From: Gorsachius magnificus
Taxonomy: Eukaryota; Chordata; Aves; Pelecaniformes; Ardeidae
NCBI GenBank assembly: GCA_034008185.1
Contig: CM067084.1
Location: forward strand, 37,771,099 to 37,835,098
DNA length: 64,000 nt
Direction of reading: 5' to 3'
Part shown: positions 12,195 to 22,900 of the stretch, piece by piece
Layout: each line of letters starts with the position of its first letter
Position numbering within the stretch: position 1 is the first letter of the stretch
Made by a program: the position numbers and the translations under genes
Notes under the pieces: generated by a model
What the model was told of the DNA's origin: nothing
Databases searched by the model: none
What the model saw: only the letters and a program-made list of their open reading frames with translations

Positions 12195-15100
12195 TCGGGT
12201 ATATTACTTAATCCAGGTTGATTAACAGGCTTTACTGTGAAATACAGTGGATGCCTTTCAGGCTGTGGCCTTGTAAACACTAGTGACATTGAGAATATTC
12301 CCCACTAAATATAGTATTTTTCAGTTTAAGGTGCCAAGTTGAAGCGCAGTTGTTCTTAAGCACGGCGCTCAATACTTTCCAGAAACAGCAACAGTGACAA
12401 AACCACACAACGGCTGCATTACACGCAGCCAAGAGTCACGTAACAGACACATGTACCCAAAGATCCTTTCTGATGCGTAAATCTTCCCCATCAGCTCTCT
12501 CCTTCTTGGCTGATGACTGTCCTGCTTCTCTGAGAGCTGATTCTTTTTTACCCTTCCTCCCTCTCCGAGCAAACCTTTTCTAAGAGCTGTGAAGTTGTTT
12601 AGTCTGGCACCAACGAGGGAGGGAGAGGGCTTGGCATGGGGAATAGCAGTTGATCACAGGCTGCAGACCTTCCTAGTGCTATTTCTGAGGACTTTTTTTC
12701 TTTTTTTCTGAGGGACACAGTCCAGCTGATTTGGGAGCCTTCTTGCAGAGAGGCATGAGTAGCTGGGCTGCATTTGTTCAGGGGCTGCACTCTGGAAGGG
12801 ATAAACCCTGGAAACCTTTACTGCCAAACCAATGCAGACACTTCTGTACTGTTGTGTTTAACCAGTTAACCAACCTCTAGCAACAGACAAAGAGGAAGAA
12901 ACTACTGGAAGATCCTCTAAGTTAACTGAAACTGTACAAAAGTACCAGGAAAAAAATCCTGGGAAGAGTTTCCCATGAAACAAGAAAATTAGATATATAA
13001 ATGCAGCCAAAGTACAATTCAATGATCTTTGGTAAATCATCAGATTTGGAAGGGCAAGAAGAACATCTGATATAACTGCTGATACTGTGGACTTCTGTAG
13101 TAACTTCTTTAAGGGGTGGCAGGACAAACTATGAACAAGCAAATAGGCTAGTTAAGCCTTGGGGAACTACGTTAGAATAAATACTGAAGACGATTTTGGC
13201 AACAAACCAGTTAATTTCCTCATGTGTCTACATGCTTTTTGAGTAAAGTCCATCCAGAGGTATTCAAGCTCATGTATTTTTCTTCATAGTTGCCAGTCAA
13301 CATATTAAAGGCATGGAATCACTTGTATCGTAAGCTTTCTTGGTATCTCTTGAACACAGGTGCTAAGTCTGCTTCACAAAATGAAGTTCAAACAAGACTG
13401 GGTAAAGTACACCTAGGGAACAGTAATCAAAAAGAAAGAGGCACAGGGTTGCTTCACTGTTACGGTGTTTGCATAGAGTGCAAAACAGAAATAGCATCTA
13501 GCAGCTGGTTTTCCTGAAGCACTTCTGTGGTGGCCGTCCTCTTCCATGCTTCCTCATGAAGTTCATCTGCTGAATGGTGCTGAAAGTGTTGAAGGGGACC
13601 TGTGTGGGATAAAACATCTCTTTGAGCAGGACTGTAATGCTGTAACTAATGTGAAGAGATTTTGCCCTTCTTGCTGCACTGCAGTATTTTATCAGGCACT
13701 TTGTTAGTTAACTGAGTAGTGATTCTTCTTCAGTTAAAGGCTTTATATATATACAGATTTTTAATTTTAACAAAAATGTTGTTGTTCTGATATTTAGGCG
13801 ATGTTTGGTTTGAAGCAACATTGTACTGTAGTAAAAGCCATTTGTGTGAGAAGCTCCTTTGAAAGTGGACTTGGTGCTTGGGTAGGGAAAAGGCCAGTGC
13901 TTCTTGAGCAACCCAAACTTCCCCTGTGTCCTGTGAGTCACCCTCGGTGCTCAGCTAGAGAAGCAGAACTGTCCCGATAAAGACAGAAGTGTTGGAAATT
14001 AAAAAACAACCTAGGCTTACCACAGCAGGAGCTCTGCAGAATGCTGCTGGCCTGGTGGAGTCACAGCCTATGAACAGAATGGTAACGGGAGCAAGGAGGC
14101 ACTTGGGTCAGGGCCACATTTTTCTCCTACTCCCCTTTCTTTCTGTTTCTATAGACTGTATGTCTTGTTCCCTGCTGGCACCATGATTTTTTTCTTCCTT
14201 TTTTGAAAGGAGAACATTAATCTGGTCCAATCTGTAGTCTTGGGTTAATGAATCATTTGAATGATTTGTAGAGTTTGATGCGAAGCAATGTGAAGTTTTC
14301 TAATTATGGAACATTGACATGCACTGATACCCAAGTCAAAACACTTACTTCCTCTGGAAATCACCTTCATCTTTTATAGGCAAATTACTGTCTTGTTAGG
14401 TGTCTAAGGCTATATAGTTTGTTTTTCTCTTATTTCCCCCTGGAGTTACAGACTCAGGGGGAAAAACAGAGCTTTAATTTGTTGAACCTTTGCTACACTC
14501 TGATAGCCTATACTCTTTGGATTGAGCAAGGGCACTGACGGTGATGTGGGGGCTGGGGTCCCCCCGCTCCTATCAAATACCTGGCAGCCAAGCCTGTGCC
14601 ATGTGAGGGGCCGCAGGGCATTCGTTACAGTCCAGGTGTGTACCCGGGGTATCAGCATGCTTGTGTGAAACAGGCTGCCAGCTGCTGAGAAACTGAGCAA
14701 AGGGACGCTCCGGGTAGCCTCGGCACAGTTATGTAGATAGCAACAACACTTACTGAAGGGGAAGTGTTGCCGTATGGCGAAGGCAGATGGGTGTGAAAGC
14801 AGACAGAATGGGAAGTGAGAGCTGCAATAGTTCTCTTAGGCTTTCCCCGCGAGTCTGGGGCATCCAGGTGCATGTTGCACAAAGCAAGCTATTTACTTAT
14901 TTAAAAAAACCCCACGAGTGTGTGTGTATATATATTTTTAAGTATTTCGTGTGCACTGATGTTTCCAATAATAGTTCCAAAAATAGACAGTAAAATAAAA
15001 TTACCGTTTAAGGACATATTTTCTTTTTAAACCACAGCAATATTCTGTATGGTGTTGCTGTCTGGATTCCCTTCATATTAACTTATTAGCTGTCATGTGT

Positions 15101-15840
15101 GGCTTCAGGCTTCACAGTCTAGTAGATGAAACAGGTTTCATCTATGAAATGAAGGTGCTAAGTTTGTAAGTATTATGACTGTTTTGTTCTTATGTTCTCA
15201 GAAATCTGTCATTAAGACAGCTCACTAACATAAATACTAAAAGGCTTTTGCATTAAAGAATCAGAAAGCATCGCCTTGTCATGAGACTGCAGCATGTCTG
15301 TTGCTAATGAGTTGACAACAAAGTTGAATGCAGTTATTTACTGTCTCGTAAATGGATTTTAGTTTACAACACTGTAGGCTAGGTCTCCTTAATTCTGTAT
15401 TTTTGTTTAATTGAATATCAAGATGTATAATTAGCTTAAATATGTTGTATGCCTTCACTGACACAAGCTCCTGAGCCAGTGAAGTTTATTCCAGTGTGAA
15501 GACCCATCTGCTCATCCTGTGTTATGGGTGGAGCTTTTTTTAAGGTAAAACCAGATCAGGTTTTCAGGGTGAAAGTTAAAGTGGGCAAGAAAATTATACC
15601 AGTCTTAATGGTCTATTATATGTGACACAAAATACATGTAGTTAAAAATTTTTCTTAGAGATTCTTATTTCCTGTCTCCCATAATTCTCAGAAAAATGTA
15701 TTCCTTATCTTTGCTTTCTCCAATTGTTGTATGAGAAGTTGAGCTCTTTTGTAACTTACCTTTTCGCATTTATATAATCTTTTTTGTTTATGATACTATT
15801 CTTGCCTGATGAGGTATTTCACAGAAGGCTTTGGAGTGTG

Positions 15841-15858
15841 ACAACTGTTAACAGTTGT
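15841..15858. repeat. Perfect 18-bp palindrome
   Basis: acaactgttaacagttgt equals its own reverse complement. The core is GTTAAC flanked by CAACTG/CAGTTG E-box-like halves, which also contain the MYB core AACTG. It could be a binding site or chance. Confidence 0.7.
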
Positions 15859-16464
15859 TGCTTGTAGCAGGAATGAAGGGGATAATTGCTTCTAGTAGAG
15901 CTATCGGACTAAGGCACTCAGTGCTTATAGTTCATCTGCATGTGCAGTGAGTGGGGAAAGCTGCCCACAACTGCTAATGCTTGCTGCTAATACCGCCTCA
16001 GCAGAATACTGATTCGTGTCATCTTGTTTTCAGCAGGAAGTATCATAGTGTTTAATGGAGGTCATTCTGTATGATCTGATAAAATATCTGTGCACCCTGT
16101 CTTTGGCTTCCTGTGACATTGTAGCCGCTGGCAGACAGCAATATACTGACAAGTCGGTGTTGAGCCCTGTCTCCACATCAGCTGGTACAAATACTGATTT
16201 TGTGGAACATCTGTTACCTGTTTCTTCAGGTTACTTCTTCCTGTTGATCTGTAAGGTCTCCTCTGCGAAACAACTATAGCATTCTGCTTGTCTTGCCTTC
16301 CCCATAATAGTAAATGCTTCTGCTCATAATAAAGGTTACAAGCCATAGTGGCGAATACTGGATATCAGAACTGATGTTTTTCCTGTACAGGGATATCTGT
16401 ACTGCTGTTTAGATGTCTGACAGATATTTAGAAGCAGTGTTTGGTGAAACTACTATGGACAATG

Positions 16465-16530
16465 GTGCTCCATGTTGGATTTGATGATCCTTATGGGGCC
16501 CTTCCAACTCAAGATATTCTATGTTTAAGC
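16465..16530 (+). mobile_element. CR1 3'-terminus remnant
   Basis: The stretch gttggatttgatgatccttatg, then cccttccaactcaagatattctatg, is the usual CR1 3' tail in the + direction. Only the last ~65 bp are recognisable. It lies about 1.1 kb before the ARHGAP24 exon. Confidence 0.75.
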
Positions 16531-17603
16531 CATGTGAGTTATATAAGTTGTTTACTTTGGAGATAGGTGCCCTGTTATGTGGTGATTGGAGAATACTGAT
16601 AAGTAGGTATTATCTCCCGTTAACACTGATGGAGAGCTTGTACCTAATATAATTCCTAGGATGCCGCTCTGAAAATTTACCCCTGGACAGCCATCCCAGC
16701 ATAATTTCATTAAGGACTGCCAGCTGACTGAGGAGGAAATGGTACTAGGAGGAGCTATAATACCTGAAAATGAAGAAGAGCTCTCAGAGGAAAGGGGCTG
16801 GCTGTCTATCCATCCCATGTGACAGCAGGGCAAAGGAGGGGGGAGGTATGTCCTCACTGCAGCCCCAGAGATGTCTTGAGGGTTGTAGGCATTGTTTTTG
16901 ATAACTAGTGTTACCAAATATGCACAGCTAAAATTCCCCATCTGCCTTCTCAAGGCAGTAAAGTTGTGATGAAGGTGTTCAGTGCCCATCGCAGAGATTA
17001 TCCGACATTTCTCTACCTGTACCAAATGCATCTTTAAACAGGACCCTCGCTGTGCCTGCTGTGGCTTGGTGGCGTGATGGTGTGCTGGTGCTACTGGTGG
17101 GTGGAAGTGGGGTGTTTCCTCTGTACTGCTTCCCTGGGATGGTGCGGCAAAAGGGCACAGCGCAGGAACTGTATGCATCGAGGTTACTCTTCTGTCCACA
17201 TATCCTTTGGCTTTAGCCAAGAAGCCTAGCTGGTAAGTTCATCTGCCTCACACATGCAACTTCATAGCTTTTTGCTGACAGGGTCAAACTAACCGTTTCT
17301 TCTAGTCTTGAATTTTCCCTGTGACGCAGTAGAATTAGTACGTGTGATTAGTACCAAAACCTGCATGGTATCAAAAACCCAAGAGAGGGAAAAAACCTAA
17401 AGCCATTACTGAATGCCTGAGTTAATTAAGGGGAACTGTGATGTTGGCTTTTGGGATGCTCCCTCCTCAGTCTCACTTTGGAATTCAGCTGCTCATGCCC
17501 AACACCACAAGTTCATGTATACTCCAGGCCAACTCCAGAGTGTTAGCCTGTGAGAAGCATGGTAGTATTTTTAATCCCATGTTTGTTGTTGGGTTTTTTT
17601 TAG
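16531..17603. other. Intronic sequence before the PH exon
   Basis: The minus strand is open for 222 codons (16552-17220), the longest ORF outside repeats, but shows no domain. The last ~15 bases before the exon form the T-rich acceptor tract. Confidence 0.5.
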
Positions 17604-17691
17604 GGTACCATCTTTCTGCCTGGCAACAGAGTAATTGAGCATCCCTGCAATGAAGAAAGTCCAGGAAAGTTCCTTTTTGAAGTTGTTCCAG
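17604..17691 (+). CDS. ARHGAP24: ARHGAP24 internal coding exon (middle of PH domain)
   Basis: ARHGAP24 (FilGAP) is a cytoplasmic GTPase-activating protein that favours Rac, binds filamin A and restrains lamellipodia; its N-terminal PH domain targets membranes. This exon is 88 nt: 29 codons plus one base. It is bounded by a pyrimidine-rich acceptor (T-run then tag at 17601-17603) and a GT donor at 17692. The translation contains GTIFLPGN, then EHPCNEE, then PGKFLFEVVP, which matches my memory of the ARHGAP24 PH domain and differs clearly from the paralogues ARHGAP22 and ARHGAP25. It enters in phase 0 and leaves after the first base of a Gly codon, which fits the following Gly-Asp-Arg segment of the family. 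The preceding exon (ending Lys-Pro-Leu) and the following one were not found here, so both flanking introns exceed the window. The frame is open and the splice sites look normal. Paralogue identity is very likely; exon numbering is not determined. Confidence 0.88.
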
Positions 17692-18224
17692 GTAGGATAT
17701 TCTACTCTACGTAGTCTTTGCAGTTTTGTTCTCGGTGACAAATGGCCACGTCTGTTCTGCCAGAACAGAAGCTGAAGGTGATTAATGATTCAATTTAAGG
17801 AAAAAGAATTTGTTAATTTGTTAATAATTTCATTCATAACTTTTTCATGCAGCTCCGGGCAGCATAGGAAAAGGATGTGTTTTTTATTTATCAGTGTAAA
17901 GCATGATTGTTCACAGCAAGGGGCTGCACCACTGAGTCGCATAGTGACAGTACAAGTATATTTGGTAATTATTTTAGATTATCTTGGACTCTATGAAGTA
18001 GTATGTCCTGTGGTAACACAGGAATCTGTAACTTCGCATCAGCAGCTTATCAATGTAGCACATGGGCTTGATGACATCAGTACCATCACAGAAGAGTGCT
18101 CCCTCGTCACTGTGGGTGGATAAAAAAATTATAACAACAGCAAGCATCGCTGCTTTGAAACCCTAAACTTGTTTTTAGTTGTGGTTTTTTGATTTGGTGG
18201 TTTTTTTTTTTCCTGGGGGTAGAT
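17692..18224. other. Intronic sequence after the PH exon
   Basis: Starts with the donor gtagga. A chance ORF of 112 codons (17785-18123, +) has no known domain. A T-run at about 18201-18212 sits just before the CR1 copy. Confidence 0.55.
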
Positions 18225-19881
18225 TTGTCAGAAGAATATTACCCTGTCAGCTTTGGCTGGAACTCAGTAGAAAACAGAGGGTTTATGACCTTTGGAAGAA
18301 GGGTCAGGCAACTCAGGAGGACTACAAGGATGTCATGAAGTTATGCCAGGAGAAAATTAGAAGGGCCAAAGCCCAGCTAGAAAATAATCTGGCTACTGTA
18401 GTAAAAGACAAAAAATGTTTCTGTAAATACATTCACAACAAAAGGAGGGCTAAGGACGCTCTCCACCCCTTATTGGATGCGGGGGGAAACATAGTGACAA
18501 AGGATGAGGAAAAGACTGAGGTACTTAATGCCTTCTTTGCCTCAGTCTTTAGTAACAAGACCAATTGTTCTCGAGGTACTCAGCCCCCTGAGCTGGAACG
18601 CAGAGACGGAGAGATGAATGAAGCCCCCATAATCCAAGGGGAAATGGTTAGCAACCTGCTACACCATTTAAACAGACACAAGTCTATGTGGCCAGGTGGG
18701 ATCCACCCAAGGGCACTGAGGGAGCTGGCGGAAGTGCTTACCAAGCCACTTTCCATCGTTTATCAGTAGTCCTGGCTAACTGGGGAGGTCCCAGTTGACA
18801 GGAGGTTAACAAATATGACACTCATCTACAAGAAGGGCTGGAAGGAGGATTCAGGGAACTGCAGACCTGTCAAATCTTATCTTGGTGCCGGGGAAGGTTA
18901 TGGAGCAGATCACATTGAGTGCCATCACACAGCACATACAGAACCACCAGGTGATCAGCTCAGTCAGCAGGGGTTTATGAAAGGCAGGTCCTTCTTGACT
19001 AACCTGATCTCCTTCTATGACAAGGTGACCTGCTTAGTGGATGAAGGAAAGGCTGTGGATGTTGTCTGCTTAGACTTTAATAAAGCTTTTGGCACTGTTT
19101 CCCACAGCATTCTCCTGGAGAAACTGGCTGCTTATGGCCTGGACAGGCATATTCTTTGCCGAGTATAAAACTGGCTAGATGGCCAGGCCCAAAGAGTTGT
19201 AAACACATATGCAACAAGGCCAAGTGCTGGGTTCTGCACTTGGGTCACAACAGCCCTGTGCAATGCTACAGGCTTGGGGAAGAGTGGCTGGAAAGCTGCC
19301 TGATAGAAAAGGACCTGGGGGTACTGGTCGACAGCTGGCTGAATATGAGCCAGCAGTGTGCCCAGGTGGCCAAGAAGGCCAATGGCATCCTGGCCTGTAT
19401 CAGGAATAGTGTGGCCAGCAGGAGTAGGGAAGTGATCGTGAGGCTGCACCTCAAATACTGTGTTCGGTTTTGGGCCCCTCACTACAAGGAGGACATTGAG
19501 GTGCTGGAACATGTCCAAAGAAGAGCAACAAAGCTGGTGAGAGGTGTGGAGCACAAGTCTTCTGAGGAGCAGCTGAGGGAACTGGGGTTGTTTAGTCTGG
19601 AGAAGAAGAGGCTGAGGGGAGACCTTATTGCCCTCTACAGCTGCCTGACAGGAGGGTGTAGTGAGGTGGGTGTCGGTCTCTTCTCCCTGGTAACAGGCGA
19701 TGGGACAAGGGGAAATGGTCTGAAGTTGTGCCAGGGGAGGTTTAAGTTGGACGTTAGGAAAGCTTTCTTCGCTGAAAGGGTTATCAAGCACTGGAACAGG
19801 CTGCCCAGGGAAGTGGTCGAGTCCTCATCCCTGGAGGTATTTAAAAGATGTATAGATGCGGTGCTTAGGGGCATGGTTTAG
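18225..19881 (+). pseudogene. CR1 ORF2 (reverse transcriptase) pseudogene
   Basis: An intact ORF2 encodes an endonuclease-reverse transcriptase that copies CR1 RNA at the genomic target. This copy is dead. There is an in-frame TAG at 18767-18769 after KPLSIVYQ. Two frameshifts that cancel out lie near 18875 and 18960, around the [10 protein letters not shown] region. A TAA at 19166-19168 replaces the Lys codon before NWLDG. At about 19200-19212 the [11 protein letters not shown] block is followed directly by [13 protein letters not shown], so the segment with the second catalytic motif (normally F-A-D-D or Y-A-D-D) is gone. A smaller gap near 19440 joins REVIV to RLHLKYC. The end of the frame (to 19881) is otherwise well kept, with [11 protein letters not shown] and a [12 protein letters not shown] motif. 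Antisense ORFs here, including one of 219 codons, are shadows. Confidence 0.88.
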
Positions 19882-19960
19882 TGGTGGACTTGGCAGTGTT
19901 AGGTTTACAGTTTCACTTGATGATCTTGAGGGACTTTTCCAACCAAAATGATCTATGTTT
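18225..19960 (+). mobile_element. 5'-truncated, internally deleted CR1 LINE
   Basis: Carries ORF2 from the linker after the endonuclease to its end, then a CR1 3'UTR finishing aatgatctatg near 19955. It shares many blocks with the CR1 at the right edge of the window, such as RRAKAQLE against RKAKAQLE, and FFASVF, RALRELAEV and [10 protein letters not shown]. The endonuclease and ORF1 are missing, as in most CR1 copies, and a central segment of the RT is deleted near 19200. It lies in the same direction as ARHGAP24, about 530 bp after the exon. The left edge is approximate. Confidence 0.92.
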
Positions 19961-22900
19961 CAACATCCATTTAGCCCACTGTGTTTATTCAATATATTCT
20001 GTTAATCCCTGTGTTACTTTTCAATTTGCTTTCTCATTATGTCTATTTAAAATCGTAAATAGAGAATAACGTTTATTGAAACTCACCTCCATGCTCCTGC
20101 TCTTAAATCATCTCAGTGTCAAGGCACAAATGTAGTTGTCTTGACTGATGCATGGAGATTTTGATATGTTGCAGAAGTGTAAAAAATACACAGTAAAGTT
20201 CAAAGCTAAGGAGGCTGATCACTCACTGGAATTTGCAGATGCAGCTCAGCACAGTGCAGCTTTTCCTTTTATGCGTGGCAAAGAATTTGATTATGAAAGC
20301 TATGTGCAGTAAGGGGTTAGTATGCAAAGAAAGTGTGTATGGTATATGTGAGGTTTGCTTAACACTCACCCCAGCTTGAATCAATCACATTTTGAAAAGT
20401 TTCTCACTGTGGTTTGTATCTTCTTCGTATGTTCAAAATATTGGAAGAAACCTATTATTAACATTGCAAGTCTGAGGTTGGCTGAAATCTTGTTTCCACT
20501 GAAAATTAAGAGAGTTCTTTTCAATTGAAAAAGTGCTCCCCCTCAAGACCGCCACCCTAGAACACACAGAATGCTTTCTGACCTAAAATTTCCAGGCAAA
20601 ATGGGACTTCCAATCAGGCATTTCATAAATAAGGCCTGTATTTCTTCTGGATGTTATAGATGGAAAGGAGAGAAGCTGAGCTTCCGTAGTTGTAGCTGTT
20701 GCTGTTATTGCAGTAGGGTCAGTGCCCTACAGCAGTGGGTATGGAGGGCATAAGATGAGCAGACAGAAGTGGACTGGCACTGATTCTGGTGATGATGCTT
20801 GCTCTCCTCCTTGATAGATGTGGCCATGGGAGAAGCAGCTTTAGTTCCTGCCGCAAGTTAAACTAGAAGGTGCTGCCGAGGAATTGCACAAAACTGGGGT
20901 GTTCCCATCTCAAAATGGCTGTGATGCCACCTTTTGCTGCCACATCACGTGTGAAGACATCAAGATAAAGGATTCTTTTGTAGCTGGTGCTCCATATGTC
21001 CTGGTTCATATGACACTTTAATCTGTCTAATAATGCTCAGCCTGGGTATGCTTATTAATGCCTCTGGTCTATGTAAATTTGGCATCGAGTGTGGAATATT
21101 TAACTGTAGGCCTGAGATGTGTGTGTGCACTGCAGGCACGAAAAAACCTTCGTGTGCAACCATGCAGGCAGCTGTATGGCGCCAGGAAGCCACTGCCTGC
21201 ATGGGACCTGGCACAGCTGAGCTGCAGGAAGCTCTCTCAGATACAACATGTAATGTTCCCTAACAGGTAGAAATTTGGCTGATAACAGGATAGTAGGAAA
21301 TGGTAATAGAGTAAGGCTTGAACAGTCAAACATTCAAGCACCTTCCTCAGAGATCACTCATTTTCTGTGTATGATGCTATCCCAAACACCACTGATGCCT
21401 CTGGGATGTGTACGGCACATTTGGAGGTCAGACCGTACTTTGCTGAGTTTGAATGCTTTTACCACAGTACCTGGCTGTTGCCTAAATTGTAGAGTGTCTC
21501 CACAAAGTGCAATGTTTCACCCTCATTTTGGGTTACCAGTACATTGTTAAGTCTCAGCCACTATCTGTGTTGGTTCTGCTCCCATAATTTGATTGTTTAC
21601 TGCTGGTTTTCAAAGTTTCGAAACCTCTCACTCAGTTTTCTTCCAGCCTGAGCCGTTATGTGCCAAGCCTGAGCCCTGGGTCATCGTTCATGCCCAAGTT
21701 AAAAAGACTTGGGCAGCATAGCTGACAGTGGGAGCACTGGCTGATGGGCAATGCTGATGGGCGATGATCACGCTCGTGGTTTACCAAAATACTTATTATG
21801 CCTTCTTTCTATGCAGTCAAGTTAAAGAGTAATTTGCAATTAGTGTTTGGGCTACCTTCCATACTTCTCTGGAGCCTCCCTGAGAATCAGGTAGGGTGTT
21901 TTGTTTTGTTTACTTGTTTTTAATTCTGAGTATGGGGCTTTGAATGTGTCTAGGATAGCACCAGTATATTTATTTTTTCCCCTCTTGCTAACAAGCATGC
22001 AGCTATAGTAACTCCATACTGGAGCAATTTTCCTGGTGAGATATTATGTGAAGGATTCATGACAAAAAAAAAAAAAGGTTTTGGGAATATAATATAATGA
22101 AAATTGAGACTTGGACTGACTGTGGAGGCATCACAGTGCCTGTAGAAGTATTGTCAGCTGTATGTTAAGCAAAGATGAAGTGAGCTTTGCCACCGTCGTC
22201 GTGTCACTGTTGCTTCTCAAGGCAAGTATTGTCAGCCTTTTGTAATGGGGCTGTTTGTCATCTGTATCCTCCTAGTGACTCAGTATGAAAGTCAGTTTTA
22301 TAGGCTGACAGCAACAAAGCTGAGCTTATTGAGTGTAATAGAGAAAAATATACTGTAGCCAAGGTTCTGGTTAGCCTTTGTTAGCTTTCGTATGAGAAAA
22401 CAGTTACGTAGCAACAGGATCTATCTGCAGAGTTTTTAAAAATTTTGTCAGCTTAAATGAATGTTGTGTTAAATGTATGGAACTGAATCTCAGGCTGCGC
22501 TTGGATTCTATTTTCCCTGTATTAAAAGTTGAAGTAATTTTAGTTATAATCCTAAAGGCAATAGTGACAAGTCCTCTTTTTGTCTATCATGTCTGTGGGC
22601 GGCCTGAAAACTTGTGTGTGTGTTTGTTTATTGGTAATACATGCAAATTATTCTGGGAATGTACGTGGGAGTAGGTTTATACTATGAAACTAATTCTCTG
22701 TACGCAGCCATCTCTGAAGATGAATGAAAGAAATGTGTGTGGAGACAAGTATCTTGCAGTTTTGATGTTGTAATTAAAATACAGATGCCTTTAATTTGCA
22801 TTTCGAAAACATTCTGTTCATTCCTTAAGTCATGACATGGTTTAATACTTAAAATTGTTCCTTTTTTTTTCTTTTGCTGTGCTGATGAAGTTAATTTACA

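Larger units (their letters stand above)
11417..16464. other. Intronic sequence, nothing recognised
   Basis: Holds a TACATG/TTTGTA low-complexity patch at 12131-12194 and a perfect 18-bp palindrome at 15841-15858, both listed below. No exon seen. Confidence 0.55.
1..17603 (+). other. ARHGAP24: ARHGAP24 intron upstream of the PH exon (partial)
   Basis: Inferred intron, because a + strand internal exon begins at 17604 and no earlier PH-domain exon was recognised here. It ends in a T-rich tract and AG. It carries four recognised retroelement pieces, listed separately. The rest is ordinary AT-leaning sequence with only short chance ORFs. An unrecognised exon of another transcript cannot be excluded. 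Confidence 0.75.

Noticed and set aside
17785..18123. 112-codon + ORF just after the ARHGAP24 exon, considered as the next exon
   Set aside because: The translation does not resemble the next PH-domain segment and there is no fitting acceptor and phase.
19132..19791. 219-codon minus ORF
   Set aside because: It is exactly antisense to the CR1 ORF2 pseudogene, so it is a shadow of that frame.
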